Of a stretch of 64,000 nt of DNA, positions 23,592 through 36,659 are shown one piece after another. The position numbers were made by a program, and so were the translations under genes. Source of the stretch: Corella eumyota (taxonomy: Eukaryota; Chordata; Ascidiacea; Phlebobranchia; Corellidae). Location: positions 15,276,591 to 15,340,590 of the forward strand of contig OY720100.1 of assembly GCA_963082875.1 (NCBI GenBank), in the 5' to 3' direction. The notes under the pieces are model-generated. The model was not told the DNA's origin. It worked only from the letters and a program-made list of their open reading frames with translations, and made no database searches. Numbering within the stretch: position 1 is the first letter of the stretch; the number at the start of each line of letters is the position of its first letter.

Positions 23592-26500
23592 ATGTCTTTA
23601 CCTGGACAAAGCAGTATGCCAAGTATTGTGGTCACTAGCAATATGCTTTCCAACGCAAATGTTCAAAACGTTTCCCAACAAGGTACAACTGTTACAGGTA
23701 CGTTTCTTGTCGAATTTTAAATAGCAGAAATGTTCTAAGTAACATTGGTGTAATAGCAAATGTCTTAAATAGCTCAAACTATGTGCTATTTAAAATCGTT
23801 GTTGTTTATATGCATATAAAACAGGCAGCTGTAGTAGTCAGAGCACTTGGCTTTACTACACAAGGAGTTGGGTTCGATTCCCACTGCTTTTATGCTGTAG
23901 CACCCATGAGTAAGGTGCTATAAATGGTATGAACTCCTGCTGAGTCGTCACTTAATCAGCAGCTTAAATATTGGACAATTATAATCTATAATATTCCAAA
24001 CTGTCAAAGGCAACTCAAGACTTAGAGTGACAGTTGCTTCTCTATGTTAAGGTCATAAAATCGATCATTCCACATCAAAGATAAATAAATGATAAAATTA
24101 TATGTTTATTTTAAACAGCTATGCCTCAAGTTATATCAACACAAAGTAACCAGCCAGCAGCACAAGCAAACAGTGAAGCTCAAGTTATGTTGCATGATTT
24201 TTGGCAAAAACAAACTGTAATGATACACAATGTTGAACTGGTAAAACAAGTTTAATTTTTACCAGAGATATCCTCATTTACAATACTATAAAGCTAAAGT
24301 TAACAAAGCTAATGTGTTTTTTTGTTTGGGTTTTATATCTGTTTATCAAGCTGTATATTTGTTGGGTTTGTAAATAGCCTATTTTATTTATTAACTCTAT
24401 AACATAGCAGCAATGACAGCAGTAAGATTTGAACCCTGTACCTTTTGTTTTTAATAAAAACTTAGTTACGACCACCCGTATCAATGCACCATTTATTTTA
24501 TTTGGTTTATCATTTTTTAGAATGATTTTAAAGTCCAGGATTTGCCACTTGCCCGGATTAAAAAGATCATGAAAATGGACGATGAAGTTAAAATGATTTC
24601 AGCTGAAGCTCCTTTGTTATTTGCAAAAGCCGCTCAAATGTTTATAACAGGTTATTAATTTTTATTTTTGAAAAAAAATTGCAAACATTGTTAACCTTTT
24701 CGTAGTTAATGCATATATATATATATTTTTGTATATTTTTATCTTCGATGTGGGAAGGTTGAATGCGCAACCTAAACATAGGGTAACATCAGTTCTCCAA
24801 CCCAGTCTCGAGTTGCCTGTGGCAGTTTGGGATATTATATAGAATATAATGGCCTAATAATTATGCTGCTGATTAAGTGCTGGCTCAGCAAAAGTTCATA
24901 CCGTTTATAGTGCCTTACTTAAGGTCACTACAGCATGAGAGCAGTGGGGTTTAACCCACGACTTATGTGTGGTGTAGCAAGTGTTTTTACCACTACACCA
25001 CGCTGTCGATCTATATAATTAACTTTAGTTTATCAAATTATGTGTCATTATTATATATTAAATAGTCATATTTTTATCATAACAGTTGTAAGTAATGTAA
25101 AACTTCACATAAAGAATTGTCAACAAGATAATTGAATTTAAGCTTTTACTTTTACCATATATTTATTAGAGTTTACTAAAAAATATTCTTTTTATTCTGT
25201 TTAGAAATAAGTCTTCGGGCTTGGATACACACAGAAGAAAACAAAAGAAGAACTTTACAAGTAAAATTTAGAAATTGATTATGTATACCTACATATAAGT
25301 GATAGTGACATGTAATACTGTTAATTTAATTTTTTAGAGAAATGATATAGCAACTGCAATAACCAAGTTTGACCAGTTTGACTTTCTAATCGATATTGTG
25401 CCAAGAGAAGATCTTAAACCTGCCAGAAGACCGGTAATAATTTCTATTATTGAAATTTAAAATGTAAAGTTATTTTTTATAGAAAAGTTTATATTAAACA
25501 ATAAACTGTTTTGTAATAGCATTTTTAAAACCACTAAATATATTCTAGTATATGGCAGCGTGGTGTAGTGGTAAGAACACTTACTACACCACACATGAAG
25601 TTGTAGGTTCAATCCCCACTGATCTCATTCTGTAGCGCCCTTAAGTAAGGCGCTATAAACGGTACGAACTCCTGCTGAGCCAGCACTTAATCAGCAGAAT
25701 AATTATCGGGCAATTATAATCTATAATATTCTAAACTGCCACAGGCAACCCGAGACTGGATTGTGGTAACTGATGTGACTCTATGTTTTAGTCGTGCATT
25801 CGACTTTCCCACATCGAGGATAAAGATATATACAAAAAAATATAAATATATATAAAATTTTAAATCTGCATCAAAATCTTTTAAAATTTGAGGATGAAGT
25901 AGGTAGGACCAGCGACCCAGTTCAATATTTCTACACAGTCCCAGCTACCTCTACTGCTCAACAAAACAACCAGACAACTATATTGAGTTCTAATGTGGCA
26001 CCTAATATAACTGGTTCTTTACAACAAGGACAAATTGTATTGGCCCAACCAGGTGGTCAGGTAAAAAATGGAATTTAAGTTCACAGTACAGGTTTAGGTT
26101 TTAACCGGTAGCGTGGTGTAGTGGTAAGAACACTCGCTACACCACCTTGAGGTCATGGGTTTAATCCCCATTGCTCTCATGCTTTAGCGCCTTTGAGTAA
26201 GGCACTATAAATGGTATAAACTCATGCTGTGCTAACACTTAATCAGTAGCATAAAAACCGAGCAATTATAATCTTTATAATATTATAAACTGCCACAGGC
26301 AACTCGGGACTGGGTCGGAGTAACTTATGTTACTATATGTTTATGTTGCGCATTCGACCTTTCCACATCGAGGATAAAGATATATAAAAAAAAAAAAACA
26401 TACCTTACATTGTTAAGTAGTATTTTGACCAAGTATAGAAATAATATTATTGACGTAATTGCCTTTTTTGTTAAAATTAAGTTTTTTTATCAGATGGTTC

Positions 26501-28462
26501 AGATTAATTCAAATGGGCAAATAGTGAATTCTGATGGGCAAACAGTTTTACAAACCTCACCAGATCAACAACAAACCCAGGTAACTTAAAAAAATCTAGT
26601 TACTATTAATCTAAAAAAGGAAAGGGCCATTGTTATAATATACCTTTAAACAATGTGTAAAAATTTAAAAACTGGGCTATATTTAAAACCATAATATTTA
26701 TTTTTTTAAGTTCTTGATATAGTTTGTTGAATTGTTTTAAATACTGAAACTTATATTAAAATTTGATCCTTTAAAATAGGAAAGGCAACAGCAAAATTTG
26801 GATAACACAATTGTTTTAGGAAATGCTTTGCAAACTGGTACAATTGTGAACCAGCAAGAGGTAGTTATCAAAATTTTAATTATTTTATGTTAAGTTTTTT
26901 TTTTTGTGTATATATCTTTATCCTCGATGTGGGAAGGTTGAATGCTCAACTTAAACATAGAGTAACATTTGTTACCCCGACTCAGTCTCGAGTTGCCTGT
27001 GGCAGTTTGGGATATTATAAATTATAATTGCCCGATAATTATACTGCTGATTAAGTGCTGGCTCAGCAGGAGTTTGTATATAAGGCCTTACTCAAGGGCG
27101 CAACAGCATGAGAGCAGTGGGTGGTGTAGCAAGTGTTGGTGTAGCAACTCATGTGTGGTGTAGCAAGTGTTCTTACCACTACACCACGCTGCAGGTATTT
27201 TTATTTTTTGTTAAATTGATATTTAGCAAGGACAGCAAAACACGGAGACAAGTCAAAATATCATTCAGCGATTGATTTCAAATGGAGGAATAAACAGTAG
27301 TGAAATACACTCGGTAAGATTTCGTTAAAAATTTAAAACAATTTTGTACTCTAAAAATATGACACATTTTGTTTATAATACTTGATTTAAATAGATACAA
27401 TTAGGCCCAGATGGCCAACTTCAGTTGATTAAAGTTCCTTCAACCTCTCAAACCACAAACACAGTAAGCCCAGTTTCTAAGTTTTTAATTTTAAAACAAA
27501 ACTCAGCAATATCAGTTTGGGCTGACTTTATGGCCTTACATAAAGTAACGTTAGTTACCCTAAACAGTTTTATATATTATTGATTACAATTGCCCAATAA
27601 CTAAATTCCCAATTGATTACTGGCTTGGCTTATGTAGAAAAACTGTTTATAGCCTTTCGTTTAAAGTTAAAACAGTGGGGATCGAACCAAAGACCTCTTG
27701 TAGTAAAGCCAAGTTCTATTCACTACATCATGTCATCGGTTGTTTAAATATATATCTTTAATTTTACTGTTTATATAGTTTTTAAATAGAGGTTCTATAC
27801 TGCCCAATATCATGTTGTTAAACTTCTGTTATAGATGGATTGAAAGTATCGTATTACCATTATTGTTTCAATATTTTTTAAGCTATTAAAAGTAAAACTA
27901 GGCTATACTAATAACCGGCAGCGTCATGTAGTGATTAAGAACAATTGCTACACCACTATAAGGTCGTCGGTTCAATCCCTACTGATCTCATGCTGTAGTG
28001 CTCTTGAGTAAGGCATTATAAACGGTATAAACTCCTGTTGAGCCAGCACTTAATCATCAGCATAATTACCGGGCAATTATAATATATAATATCCCAAACT
28101 GCCACAGGCAACTCGAGACTGGTTCGGAGTAACAGTTGTTACTCTATGTTTAGGTTTCCCACATCGAGGATAAAGATATATATATACTAATAATACCCTA
28201 TGAAATTACAATTTCAACTAACTACTCTGTAGTATAACAAAATTAAAGTACAAGTAACGATTTAATATATTACATCTTAAATAAGGTTCAACAAATTATA
28301 CAAACCAATCAACTAAACACAACCGACCAACAACAACGAATCGTTCGAATTTCGAACGAAGATAACGCTTTATTTGAAATACCTGCTATGCAGGAACAAC
28401 AACAACAACGGACTAACAACGTTTCGAGTAAAAATGTGGTCTATGCTGATTCAAACAGTTAA
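23592..28462 (+). CDS. NFYC: Nuclear transcription factor Y subunit gamma
   Basis: Eleven exons: 23592-23697, 24119-24240, 24521-24650, 25205-25260, 25338-25433, 25893-26060, 26494-26580, 26780-26860, 27227-27313, 27395-27463, 28286-28462, all in frame. NF-YC is the histone-fold partner of NF-YB in the CCAAT-binding NF-Y complex. The histone fold spans exons 3-5 and carries [55 protein letters not shown] and [14 protein letters not shown], nearly the vertebrate sequence. Exon 6 begins like the mammalian linker ([14 protein letters not shown]), and exons 6-11 encode the Gln/Asn-rich activation domain. Exons 6-10 all start and end in phase 0, so they can be skipped without frameshift. Introns hold six SINE copies or fragments. 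Confidence 0.96.
23824..24092 (+). repeat. tRNA-SINE, subfamily B
   Basis: GGCTTTACTACACAAGG head and GGTTCGATTCCC B-box. The AGCGCC/GGCGCT stem reads AGCACC/GGTGCT here. First NFYC intron. Confidence 0.85.
24722..25009 (-). repeat. tRNA-SINE, subfamily A, full length
   Basis: Tail stem in sense reads GGTTGCGCATTCAACC, a paired variant of the consensus; NFYC intron 3. Confidence 0.9.
25554..25846 (+). repeat. tRNA-SINE, subfamily A, full length
   Basis: Ends 46 nt before NFYC exon 6 and may contribute to its acceptor region. Confidence 0.92.
26107..26398 (+). repeat. tRNA-SINE, subfamily A, full length
   Basis: NFYC intron 6; starts 46 nt after the exon 6 donor. Confidence 0.9.
26899..27193 (-). 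repeat. tRNA-SINE, subfamily A, with micro-duplications
   Basis: The GTGGTGTAGCAAGTGTT segment occurs three times near the tRNA end; ends 33 nt before NFYC exon 9. Confidence 0.9.
27519..27740 (-). repeat. tRNA-SINE, subfamily B, degenerate
   Basis: GCTGACTTTATGGCC tail part through TAGTAAAGCCAAG head; NFYC intron 10. Confidence 0.8.
27917..28187 (+). repeat. tRNA-SINE, subfamily A
   Basis: Short deletion in the tail stem; NFYC intron 10, about 100 nt before the last exon. Confidence 0.9.
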
Positions 28463-28794
28463 ATTTACATATGGGTGTACAGAATACAGCCATACTTTAT
28501 AAGTTTTTGTTATTTTTTTATGCTTAAATAGGCGATATAGCCTATACTAAAAAAATGCTGATTTTTAAATGGTTGTAAAAATTCTAAAAATTTTAGTAAA
28601 ATTGTTATTTTTTTTATGCTCCAAAATTATTTTTAAAACCGTTATTTTAAAAATCTTCCATTACATTTTATCGTGAATTTTTCTGGCATATCATCAGGCT
28701 ATCTACCTTCAAACCACTTAACATACTTAAACAGATCAGTTCAATAGTGACACTAACTGGAAATGACAATATTACAAGTTATCTATTTTGCTGT
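28463..28794. terminator. Convergent 3' ends of NFYC and adhesion GPCR 2
   Basis: About 330 bp between the two stops, AT-rich. No canonical AATAAA stood out on either strand; signals are presumably variant. Confidence 0.45.
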
Positions 28795-31700
28795 TATCGT
28801 GTCTTTTTGAAGACCCTCCATAGACGAAGATCTCCCGTATTTCGTAATAACAGTTTGTTGGGAGCCGTAGTAGTTCATACTTTGGTTGCGACGCACGACG
28901 TTAGGACTGTAAAACATGAAGTTTAAAATTAACGTTGTTCAAAAATATGGTATTTTTTTAAAGAGATATTTGTTTAATACCTTGGTTGTATTACTTGGTT
29001 GAGCTGAGAGGCTACGGAATTACTTCTTGAAAATAGGAGAGGAAAAGTGCTTTTTTTTCGCTGATTGTTAGAGTAGGAATTCTAAAATACAGAAAGCAGT
29101 CATTTATTTGTATATATCTTTATTCTTGATGTGGGAAGGTCGAATGCGCGACTTAAACATAGAGTAACATTTGTTACCCCGACCCATTCTAGAGTTGCCT
29201 TTGACAATTTGGGATATTATAGATTATAATTGCCCGATAATTAGGCTTGACAGTGGCCTTTAAATTAAACCCATACAATAAACAATAATACAAGAATGTA
29301 AAACACTCATTTTATAGTTACTACACATGGTTATTAGGCAAATTTTAGACATTTAAATACGTCAAAAATTACAATATTTTCCATTGATTTTCGTCTTTTA
29401 GCTGCCAAAGCATATGCCCCTCTCACATCAGCATTGTACGCACAATAAAACAAAAATATTAAAATCCCCTGGATCGAGGTTAAAACTACATGTAGGTATG
29501 CCCCAGCTGTGCCTATAATTGTACCAGCCGGACTGTTGTCGTTGTTCAAGTTGTAAAGAAGGCCTATTACCCAGGGCAAGCCTAATATAGGCATAAGAAT
29601 AAGAGCCCCTCTTGCGCCCCTTCTGTAAATTAAGAGAAAACAAATGTTAAGCCTCTATGTCATTCAGAAAGTTACCTATATGTAACATATCATGCTGTAG
29701 CACCTTAGAGTAAAGCGCTATAAACGGTATGAACTCCTACTGAGCCAATACTTAATCAGCAGTATAGTTATCTGGCAATTATAATTTATAATATCCCAAA
29801 CTGACACAGGCAACTTGAGGCTGGGTCGGAGTAACTGATGTTACTCCATGTTTAAGTCGCGCATTTGACTTTCCTACATCGAGGATAAAGATATATAGAA
29901 AACAAAAATTTAACTCGGGTTTTAGTCCTAAATTCTACTCCAAACAGGTTCTTAAATTCTACTACTAAAACATCCTTGTTGCGAATTAGGTAGATTAATA
30001 CAGAAAAGTTAAAAATTCAAAAGTTTTTGTCACATAGATTACACAAGTGTTTACCTTAGTGAGCTCGATATTCGAACCGAATCTCTAGAATTTGCGAATC
30101 TCGTGGATGATGACGAAGAACGATAAATAATGACAAAAACACGAAGAAGAATCAAAAAATTTACCTAGAAACAATTTTATAAATAAAAATTTTACCCTTT
30201 TCGCCAGGTTACCATAAACAATCGCTAGTCGTAATAAGGTAGCAAGCCAAACACCACAACCATGGATTTTTAAGTTATTTTTCGAAAATGCATTCATTTT
30301 TGCCTTATTTAGTAAATACCTATTTAATTAAACCACATTAATGTAATAGTGTATCTTTATTATGGCATATTTGGCAGTTATAACTTTAAAAATAATCGCT
30401 GGTCGTACTAGAGTCGCAAGCCGAAATATTGCGCACCACAACTAGGGATTTTTCTAATATTGTTTTGGTAAAACTAATATTTTAACTTTGCCAAAATAAT
30501 TTTGTTCAAGTTGAAAGTGTTTAAAGCAATTTTAACTTACAAAAATGATCACCAAAGCTGGCCCCAAAAACGCCCAAATCATTCCATTATCCTCGGTAAG
30601 AAAACAAGTTTGTGGACTATAGTAACTATCGTTATACGAACCCTAAAAATATAACATGAATAAGAATTTCTTAATTGCAAAATTGCATTTTTTTGCATAT
30701 AGAATGAATTTCTATATACAGATACAATTAACTGTTACATAATCAATAAGCTATTGTTAGATCATTATACCACAGTTGAACTGTATTAAACAACTTACAT
30801 CATCATTTTTGGTAGGAGTGAATTGGCGCGAAGTAATGTAGGCTAGAATAACAATTACCAGAGGCGATATCCACGCAAATATTGGCGCGTATTTTGGCAG
30901 GCATTCCACCCATTTTTTCTGGAATACCAACACGACTTTATAGAACAAATAAGCTCCTTCGACCAGGTACCAGAAAAATGTGGCAAGGAAAAAGAAATGG
31001 CTTGCTAGAGCGCCAACAAAACAAGTAGTGGATGGTACCTAATTGAACACAAAAAAAACAATTTTTTAATATTTATTTCTTGCTTGATGTGGGAAGGTCG
31101 ACATCACGACCTAAACATAAAGTAACATCAGTTACCCCGACCCAGTTTTGAGTTGCCTTTGACGGTTTACGATATTATGGATTATATTTGCTAGATATTT
31201 TAGCTGCTAATAAAGTGTTGGCTTAGCAGGAGATTATACCGTTTATAACACGAGAGCAGTGGGGGTCGAACCGACAACCCATGAACTTATTTAGTGAAAT
31301 ATTACCCAACTTAAGGTTGTTAAATCGAACATCCCTTATCAAGAATAAATGATGTAAAACAATCCAAAAATGTTGATATTTTACCTTGCTATTTAACAAA
31401 GTTGAAAGCAAAAGTGAGATGATGCCACCTAGCAAGGCGACAACCAAATTAAAATGGATAATCATTCTATCTTTTAAAAGTGTTCGTCGGTAAGCCACGA
31501 AGACCAAAAGAGTTACAATCAAAGCTGCTACTGAAAGTGAACCAAGTATGATGGAAATCAATTCCAAAGCTTGTTCGTGAACTTCCGATACCTAAAAAAT
31601 GGTCGCTTAAATTAGATTTATTTGCCTTAACAGTTTTTTTGGCAATTGGCACATTATTGGAACGCAAATACTTTTAAACAGATTTTTTATATATTTTTAG

Positions 31701-34700
31701 AAAAAAGACATAGTTATAGTATTTGTAACAGTTTGACATATATTAATATCGTGATTTTATCTGTTTAGCAGCGTACTGCTATTTTTACTGTTCAGCAGCC
31801 TCTACTGCTATTTTTACTGTTCAGCAGCCTCTACTGCTATTTTTACTGTTTAGCAGCGTACTGCTATTTTTAAGTTCAGCGGCCTCTACTGCTATTTTTA
31901 CTGTTCAGCAGCCTACTGCAATTCTGCAAGCTTGCATGCATATTATTAATACTAATTTTAATGTATGTTTAAATATATTTACCGTTGAGCCTGTAAACTT
32001 CATTAGAACTGCGAAATGAGTTGTGTGGTTGCAAAAACACGTGGTCACATTATCAGTGATGTTGCTTAATGTGGTACATCCATATTCATTCCAAGTGTCG
32101 CTAAAAGACAACTTTTTTTAATATAAGTTTAATGGTTATATAGTTACACCTACGTATTAGATTGCCTACGCCAAAATATTTTTATAAGTCGAAAAAGAAA
32201 TTTAAAGTTCACTAGTTTTGGAAATTTATATTAGTTAGTAAGTCATTGAGTAAGTTAACAATATCTTTACATCATACAGGCAAATTTTAAAGGCTAGCGG
32301 TACTAACTACCTAATTAGAATAAAACTGTATTAATATTTATTGACTGTATTTTTAACTTACTTGAAAGATGAATTTGTATTTAAAAACACACATGTTGGT
32401 TCATATCCTTCAATTTGTATATTGTTATGTCGCATAAGCGAAAATTGTACTGGAACTGAAATTTTTTCTGTGTCTATTTCGGTAAATCCACGAACATTTA
32501 CAGATAGATAATCACTAACAACTCTGTTAATGTAAAATATATACTGAGTAAAGTATTTTTGTTTTTAGCAACGCTTTATAGGACAAAGGGTTTAGGGTTT
32601 AAACCTCACTAAAGTTACACTTTTCGCCCTTAAATTCGGCGTTTACGGATATTTTAAAATACATCGCTTTATTAGTCTTTTTCAACAAAAACAAAAAAAA
32701 ATATTTAAAAGTAATAGGAAAACGTTATGTTAAAGCTAGAGCTCGTTTTGGTTTAGTTTACCTTTCATCTGAAATATTGCCAGTAGTTGGATAGTCGTAA
32801 AAAATTGAAATAGCCGAAAATTTTTCATATTTTTGATCTAAATTTGATAAACAAAGCAGCATCAATTATAGAATTATAAAAAAGGATTTAAGTTGCCAAA
32901 TATTCAACTAAATTTCGATATAAAATGAGTCATAAAAACAACTGGTATTTAAAATTACAATTCAATGGCGAGTTTTTTTTAGGCAACAATGCTGAACTAT
33001 TGCACGTATTCTTTGTTGTATTCTTATAAGGAAGCGAAATGTATAAACATCTCTTTATTATTTTTAGACAAAATATTTATAGCTATACTTACCAAATGCA
33101 TTTTGTTGCTCTGAAAAGAATTCGATTTGTACTTCATCATTGTGCTGCGTTTCATGGTTTAAATTAAAGTCTGAATCGTTCATAAATTGTTCAATGTTTT
33201 CAGCGTTTGCTACAACGACTTTAACATCTACCCGGCTCTCTAAAGCTTGCAGGGCAACGGCTATCAAGCAAAATACAATGTTATTACTATTACTCATTTC
33301 CTTGTGTAGTTACAATATAGTTAAAGGATTTGGTTCTTTTGTTAACACAGCCTGGTGAGATGCCAGTTTTTTTGTTTAAGTCCTCGAGTTCTAGGGTTCT
33401 AAAATGCATCAACGACTTACATTTTGCAACTAAGCTTGTCGTTAACAAAAATAGCCTATCAAACCCCACATAAAGCTCTACTTTTCTCTTATGTAAGGTT
33501 ACCTATTCCTAAAAAATTAACTTTCTAAGCCAAAGCATAAATATAAGTAAAACGTAGTAGTAAAAATAAGTAGCTTACTTTTATTTTCAGGCTGCACATG
33601 CGACGCCACTGTTCCCAAAACTGCTTCCAAGGTTTCGAATAAATTTAACTTTAAATCGTTGTCAGCCTCGCTTTTCATAGCTTGTGTGGTAGCCTCAATT
33701 TTAGTTGTGGTTATTTCGCCAGGTGCATCTTAACATGCATAATATTAAGTAGTTCAAAATGAAATAGGAAATAAAAAGAGAATAAAAGTACCTATCTAAC
33801 TCACATAAAAACAAACAATGTAGACTATATAGATCTACAGTTACTGTAACTTCCTTTTGATTGTTTTAGTATTTAAAGTATACAGGATTATATTTACCAG
33901 TGTATATAGCGCTGTCACTTTCTAAATAAGGAACTCTTGTTATTAAGTTGTTAACCCCAGTGACGGTTTTCTATAAGACAATATTTTACATCAGTTTCTA
34001 TACAGGCCTATTGTATTAGGCTATGACTTATACGATACATAAGCCTAAAATTTGTATTATTATGCTATATGCTGAAGATATTTTAAGGGCGTTTTTGTTT
34101 TAGTTTACTACCTCAATCAAGTTTTCGGCTGAGTCAGTTTGAATTCCTTCGTAAAACTGATAATTCGCTACTTTCTTGGTGTTGTGTAGAAGCACTTTAG
34201 CGTCGCCTATTGTAACGTCATCAATAACCTATAACAATACAATTAAATAATTATTTTTTTTAATAAAAAGTTGCTATTTTTGATTTTACTAAAGGCTTGT
34301 TTTTTGCCAGTATCAAAGGAATTAAATCCAAAGGTAAGCCATGTCTAGGCTGCAAAGTTAGCCTTTCAACATTGAGAATAGATAAAATTATCAAACATTT
34401 TAAACTTGTTAGAACTTTGCCTCACCGTTAGTGTGTTACATCCTTGATTTAAGTTAGCCCAAAGTAACATTGTACTTTCTTAAATATATATATACAGATA
34501 AAGTTTAAATTTGTTGTTTACCTCAGTGTTAGTTAAATGTGTAAGGGCTTTCAGTACCACATCAACTTCCACTCGATTGATGGGGGCTACTTTTTCAAAC
34601 CAGGACCGTTTTACCATATTGCCAAGCACTTGCGTACAACTCGAGTTGTTTTCGTTTCTTTCGACGTAGGCTTTGATTTGCGAAGACACAGCTAACTCCT

Positions 34701-36659
34701 CTGTTTTAAACGAAAACAAAAAGAAACTATTTAGATAATTAGAGAATGTGATCATATAAAGGCCTTTGACATTACAGCATTAAGTACCCAATTTTCACTG
34801 AATGCGATAGTCAAAAACAGTAGTAGTATCTCATTGCTCTATAGCATATATGCGCCTTATGGGTTTTGGAATGTCCGTTTTTGTATTTAGCAAGTGTTTT
34901 AGAACGTAGGCATGGTTTTTCTTTATACAGATTCATTGCCAAATAAAAAGGAGATTTCTTTACCGTTTTTGTCTTGTAACCAAGCGTCTACATGACACGA
35001 ACATTGGGTTTTAGTAGAAGATGGGTAGTAGGGGAACGGGTAAATTCGTCCTTTAATTTCAATCACACAAATTCCATTTCTTAATTTCCCTTCGGGTAAG
35101 GTTTGATTTACAAAATGTCTGGTGTACGAATTATCTGTATCAACAATGCGTACCGAGCAGTTATCTAAATTAAAAAAGAAAAATGTTAAATTATTTTGGT
35201 TTTAAAGAGGCGTTTACAGCTATATTTATTCAGCAAATTTTATATAGTCTCAGCACGAATATGTATGTTGTTTTTAAGCCTTACTTACATATGTATGTAT
35301 ATATATATTTATTTTATATTACTTAAGGGTAATAGGTTTTAATATTTTTTGGGAAAGGATGTGATGGTGTTTTAAGTTACCGTAATTGCCTGGCTTAAGG
35401 GCGAATAGTGTGGCATTAGAGCTGCTCAAACCCGAAACCTTTCGGCTAGTAGTCCCATGCCATAACCGGTATACCACACTACCGGACTAGACCTTACGTA
35501 TAGGCAAATGTCGCGGTATAATAAAAAGTCAAGACCACACCAAATCACTACTAGTTTACAGTACCTTTTGTGCCGCGTTTAACTTTATACGTCCAAGTGC
35601 CACGACATCCATTGGTAATAGGAAATCCGACATCGTGAATATAACCAAGCAACCTTGCCTCTTTCGGATCTAAAATAATAAGGGTGCTAACATGGCAAAA
35701 ACTTCCGTTAACTGAGAAACCCGAATAGATGCCGTTTGTATTTGAGCCAGGTTTACGAGGACATTTCTCAGAGCGCAAATCAACGTAACATCGTTCTAAA
35801 AAAAATATAAGGAAATTTCTAGATTTCACAAAAACAGTGCATTCATTTTCTTAGATTTTGTGACATTTTTTTAAATTGTTAATTGTTTTTTATTTAGAGT
35901 GATTGTTTCTCTTAGCTGTTTTACTTACAATAGGTATAAATATAAAAAGATTGACTGTATCTATTTGTTTATACATTAGTTTCATACCACTATGTAACGC
36001 GCTTTTCCTTATACTTACGCGGTTTTTGATAGCACTGAACGGCTTGGGCGTTCCAGCAACAATCTAATTTTTCACAACTTTCTCTATCATTTGTTGCTCC
36101 GCTAACACAAGATGGAAGAGTGTCTATGTCCAGGTGAATTTCGCAAGCTTTGTTTTCTACAATAACATAACAAATATCTTAACCGGCAGCTTGTTGTAGT
36201 GGTCCGAACACTTGGCTTTACTATATGAGGTTCTGGCTTAGATTCCTACAGCTCTCATGCTGAAGCGCCCTAAGTAACGCGCTATAAAAAGTATAAAGTC
36301 CTGCTGAGCCAACACTTAATTAGCCGCTTAATTATCGGAAAATTATAATCTATAATATCCCCAAATTGCCACAGGCAACTCGAGACTGGGTCTGCAGTAA
36401 CTGATGTTATTTTATGTTTAGGACGTGAAGTCGACCCCTTCACATCAAAGATAAATAAATAAAAAAATAAGCACTTTAAAACATGTACAACTTTGAACTA
36501 ATTTTCACCGTTTTTAATCTAACTCGCTTTATTAGGCATAAAAAGTAACCGTTAAAACTTACTTGAAACGTATACTTTATCGCATCGTTGAGACACTAGT
36601 TCTTGAATACAATTAAGTAATATTGCAATTAAAACTAAGGTATATAAAAGGTTTTTCAT
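28795..36659 (-). CDS. Adhesion G-protein-coupled receptor with trefoil-like N-terminus
   Basis: Nineteen exons on the - strand: 36563-36659, 36019-36156, 35565-35795, 34964-35164, 34522-34700, 34112-34228, 33898-33970, 33579-33728, 33093-33245, 32762-32837, 32362-32523, 31983-32100, 31385-31591, 30799-31038, 30541-30642, 30055-30164, 29373-29622, 28981-29081, 28795-28906. They sum to 2817 nt, 938 residues. A signal peptide leads to a Cys-rich region (~35-80) with RESCEKLDCCWN, as in P-type trefoil domains, then two further Cys-rich exons with no recognised domain, then a GAIN-like region with several Asn-glycosylation sites. The GPS (~530-552) has TWNEYGC and CFCNHTTHFAVLM: the His and Thr of the cleavage motif and the tethered agonist TxFAVLM are kept. 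Seven helices follow (~570-845), with ALILMPILGLPWVIG as TM6, then a Ser/Arg-rich tail. The stop could be one base uncertain. Ligand unknown. Confidence 0.92.
29108..29246 (-). repeat. tRNA-SINE, subfamily A, 3' fragment
   Basis: Tail half only; intron of adhesion GPCR 2. Confidence 0.85.
29689..29902 (+). repeat. tRNA-SINE, subfamily A, head-truncated
   Basis: Starts at CATGCTGTAGCACC and runs to the tail; intron of adhesion GPCR 2. Confidence 0.85.
31072..31290 (-). repeat. tRNA-SINE, subfamily B, head-truncated
   Basis: GGTCGACATCACGACC stem, B-box GGTTCGACCCCC in sense; intron of adhesion GPCR 2. Confidence 0.8.
31766..31920. repeat. Tandem repeat, about 29-bp unit, roughly five to six copies
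   Basis: Units of the form CAGCAGCCTCTACTGCTATTTTTACTGTT alternate with a variant containing CAGCGTACTGC. It lies in an intron of adhesion GPCR 2, between the GPS exon and the TM1-2 exon. CAGTA/TACTG elements are self-complementary. Confidence 0.9.
35345..35487 (-). repeat. Second tRNA-like SINE family, copy 1
   Basis: On the - strand it reads CCGGTAGTGTGGTATACCGG ... AGGTTTCGGGTTTGAGC, an A-box-like and B-box-like pair spaced as in a tRNA, but distinct from the main SINE. It lies in an intron of adhesion GPCR 2. Confidence 0.6.
36184..36466 (+). repeat. tRNA-SINE, subfamily B, full length
   Basis: GGCTTTACTATATGAGG head, GACGTGAAGTCGACC stem, GATAAATAAAT tail; first intron of adhesion GPCR 2. 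Confidence 0.88.

Noticed and set aside
33064-33297. A separate secreted protein starting MSNSNNIVFCLIAVALQ
   Set aside because: Only the part from TLESRV on is an exon (33093-33245) of adhesion GPCR 2; the signal-like start is intron read-through upstream of the acceptor at 33245.
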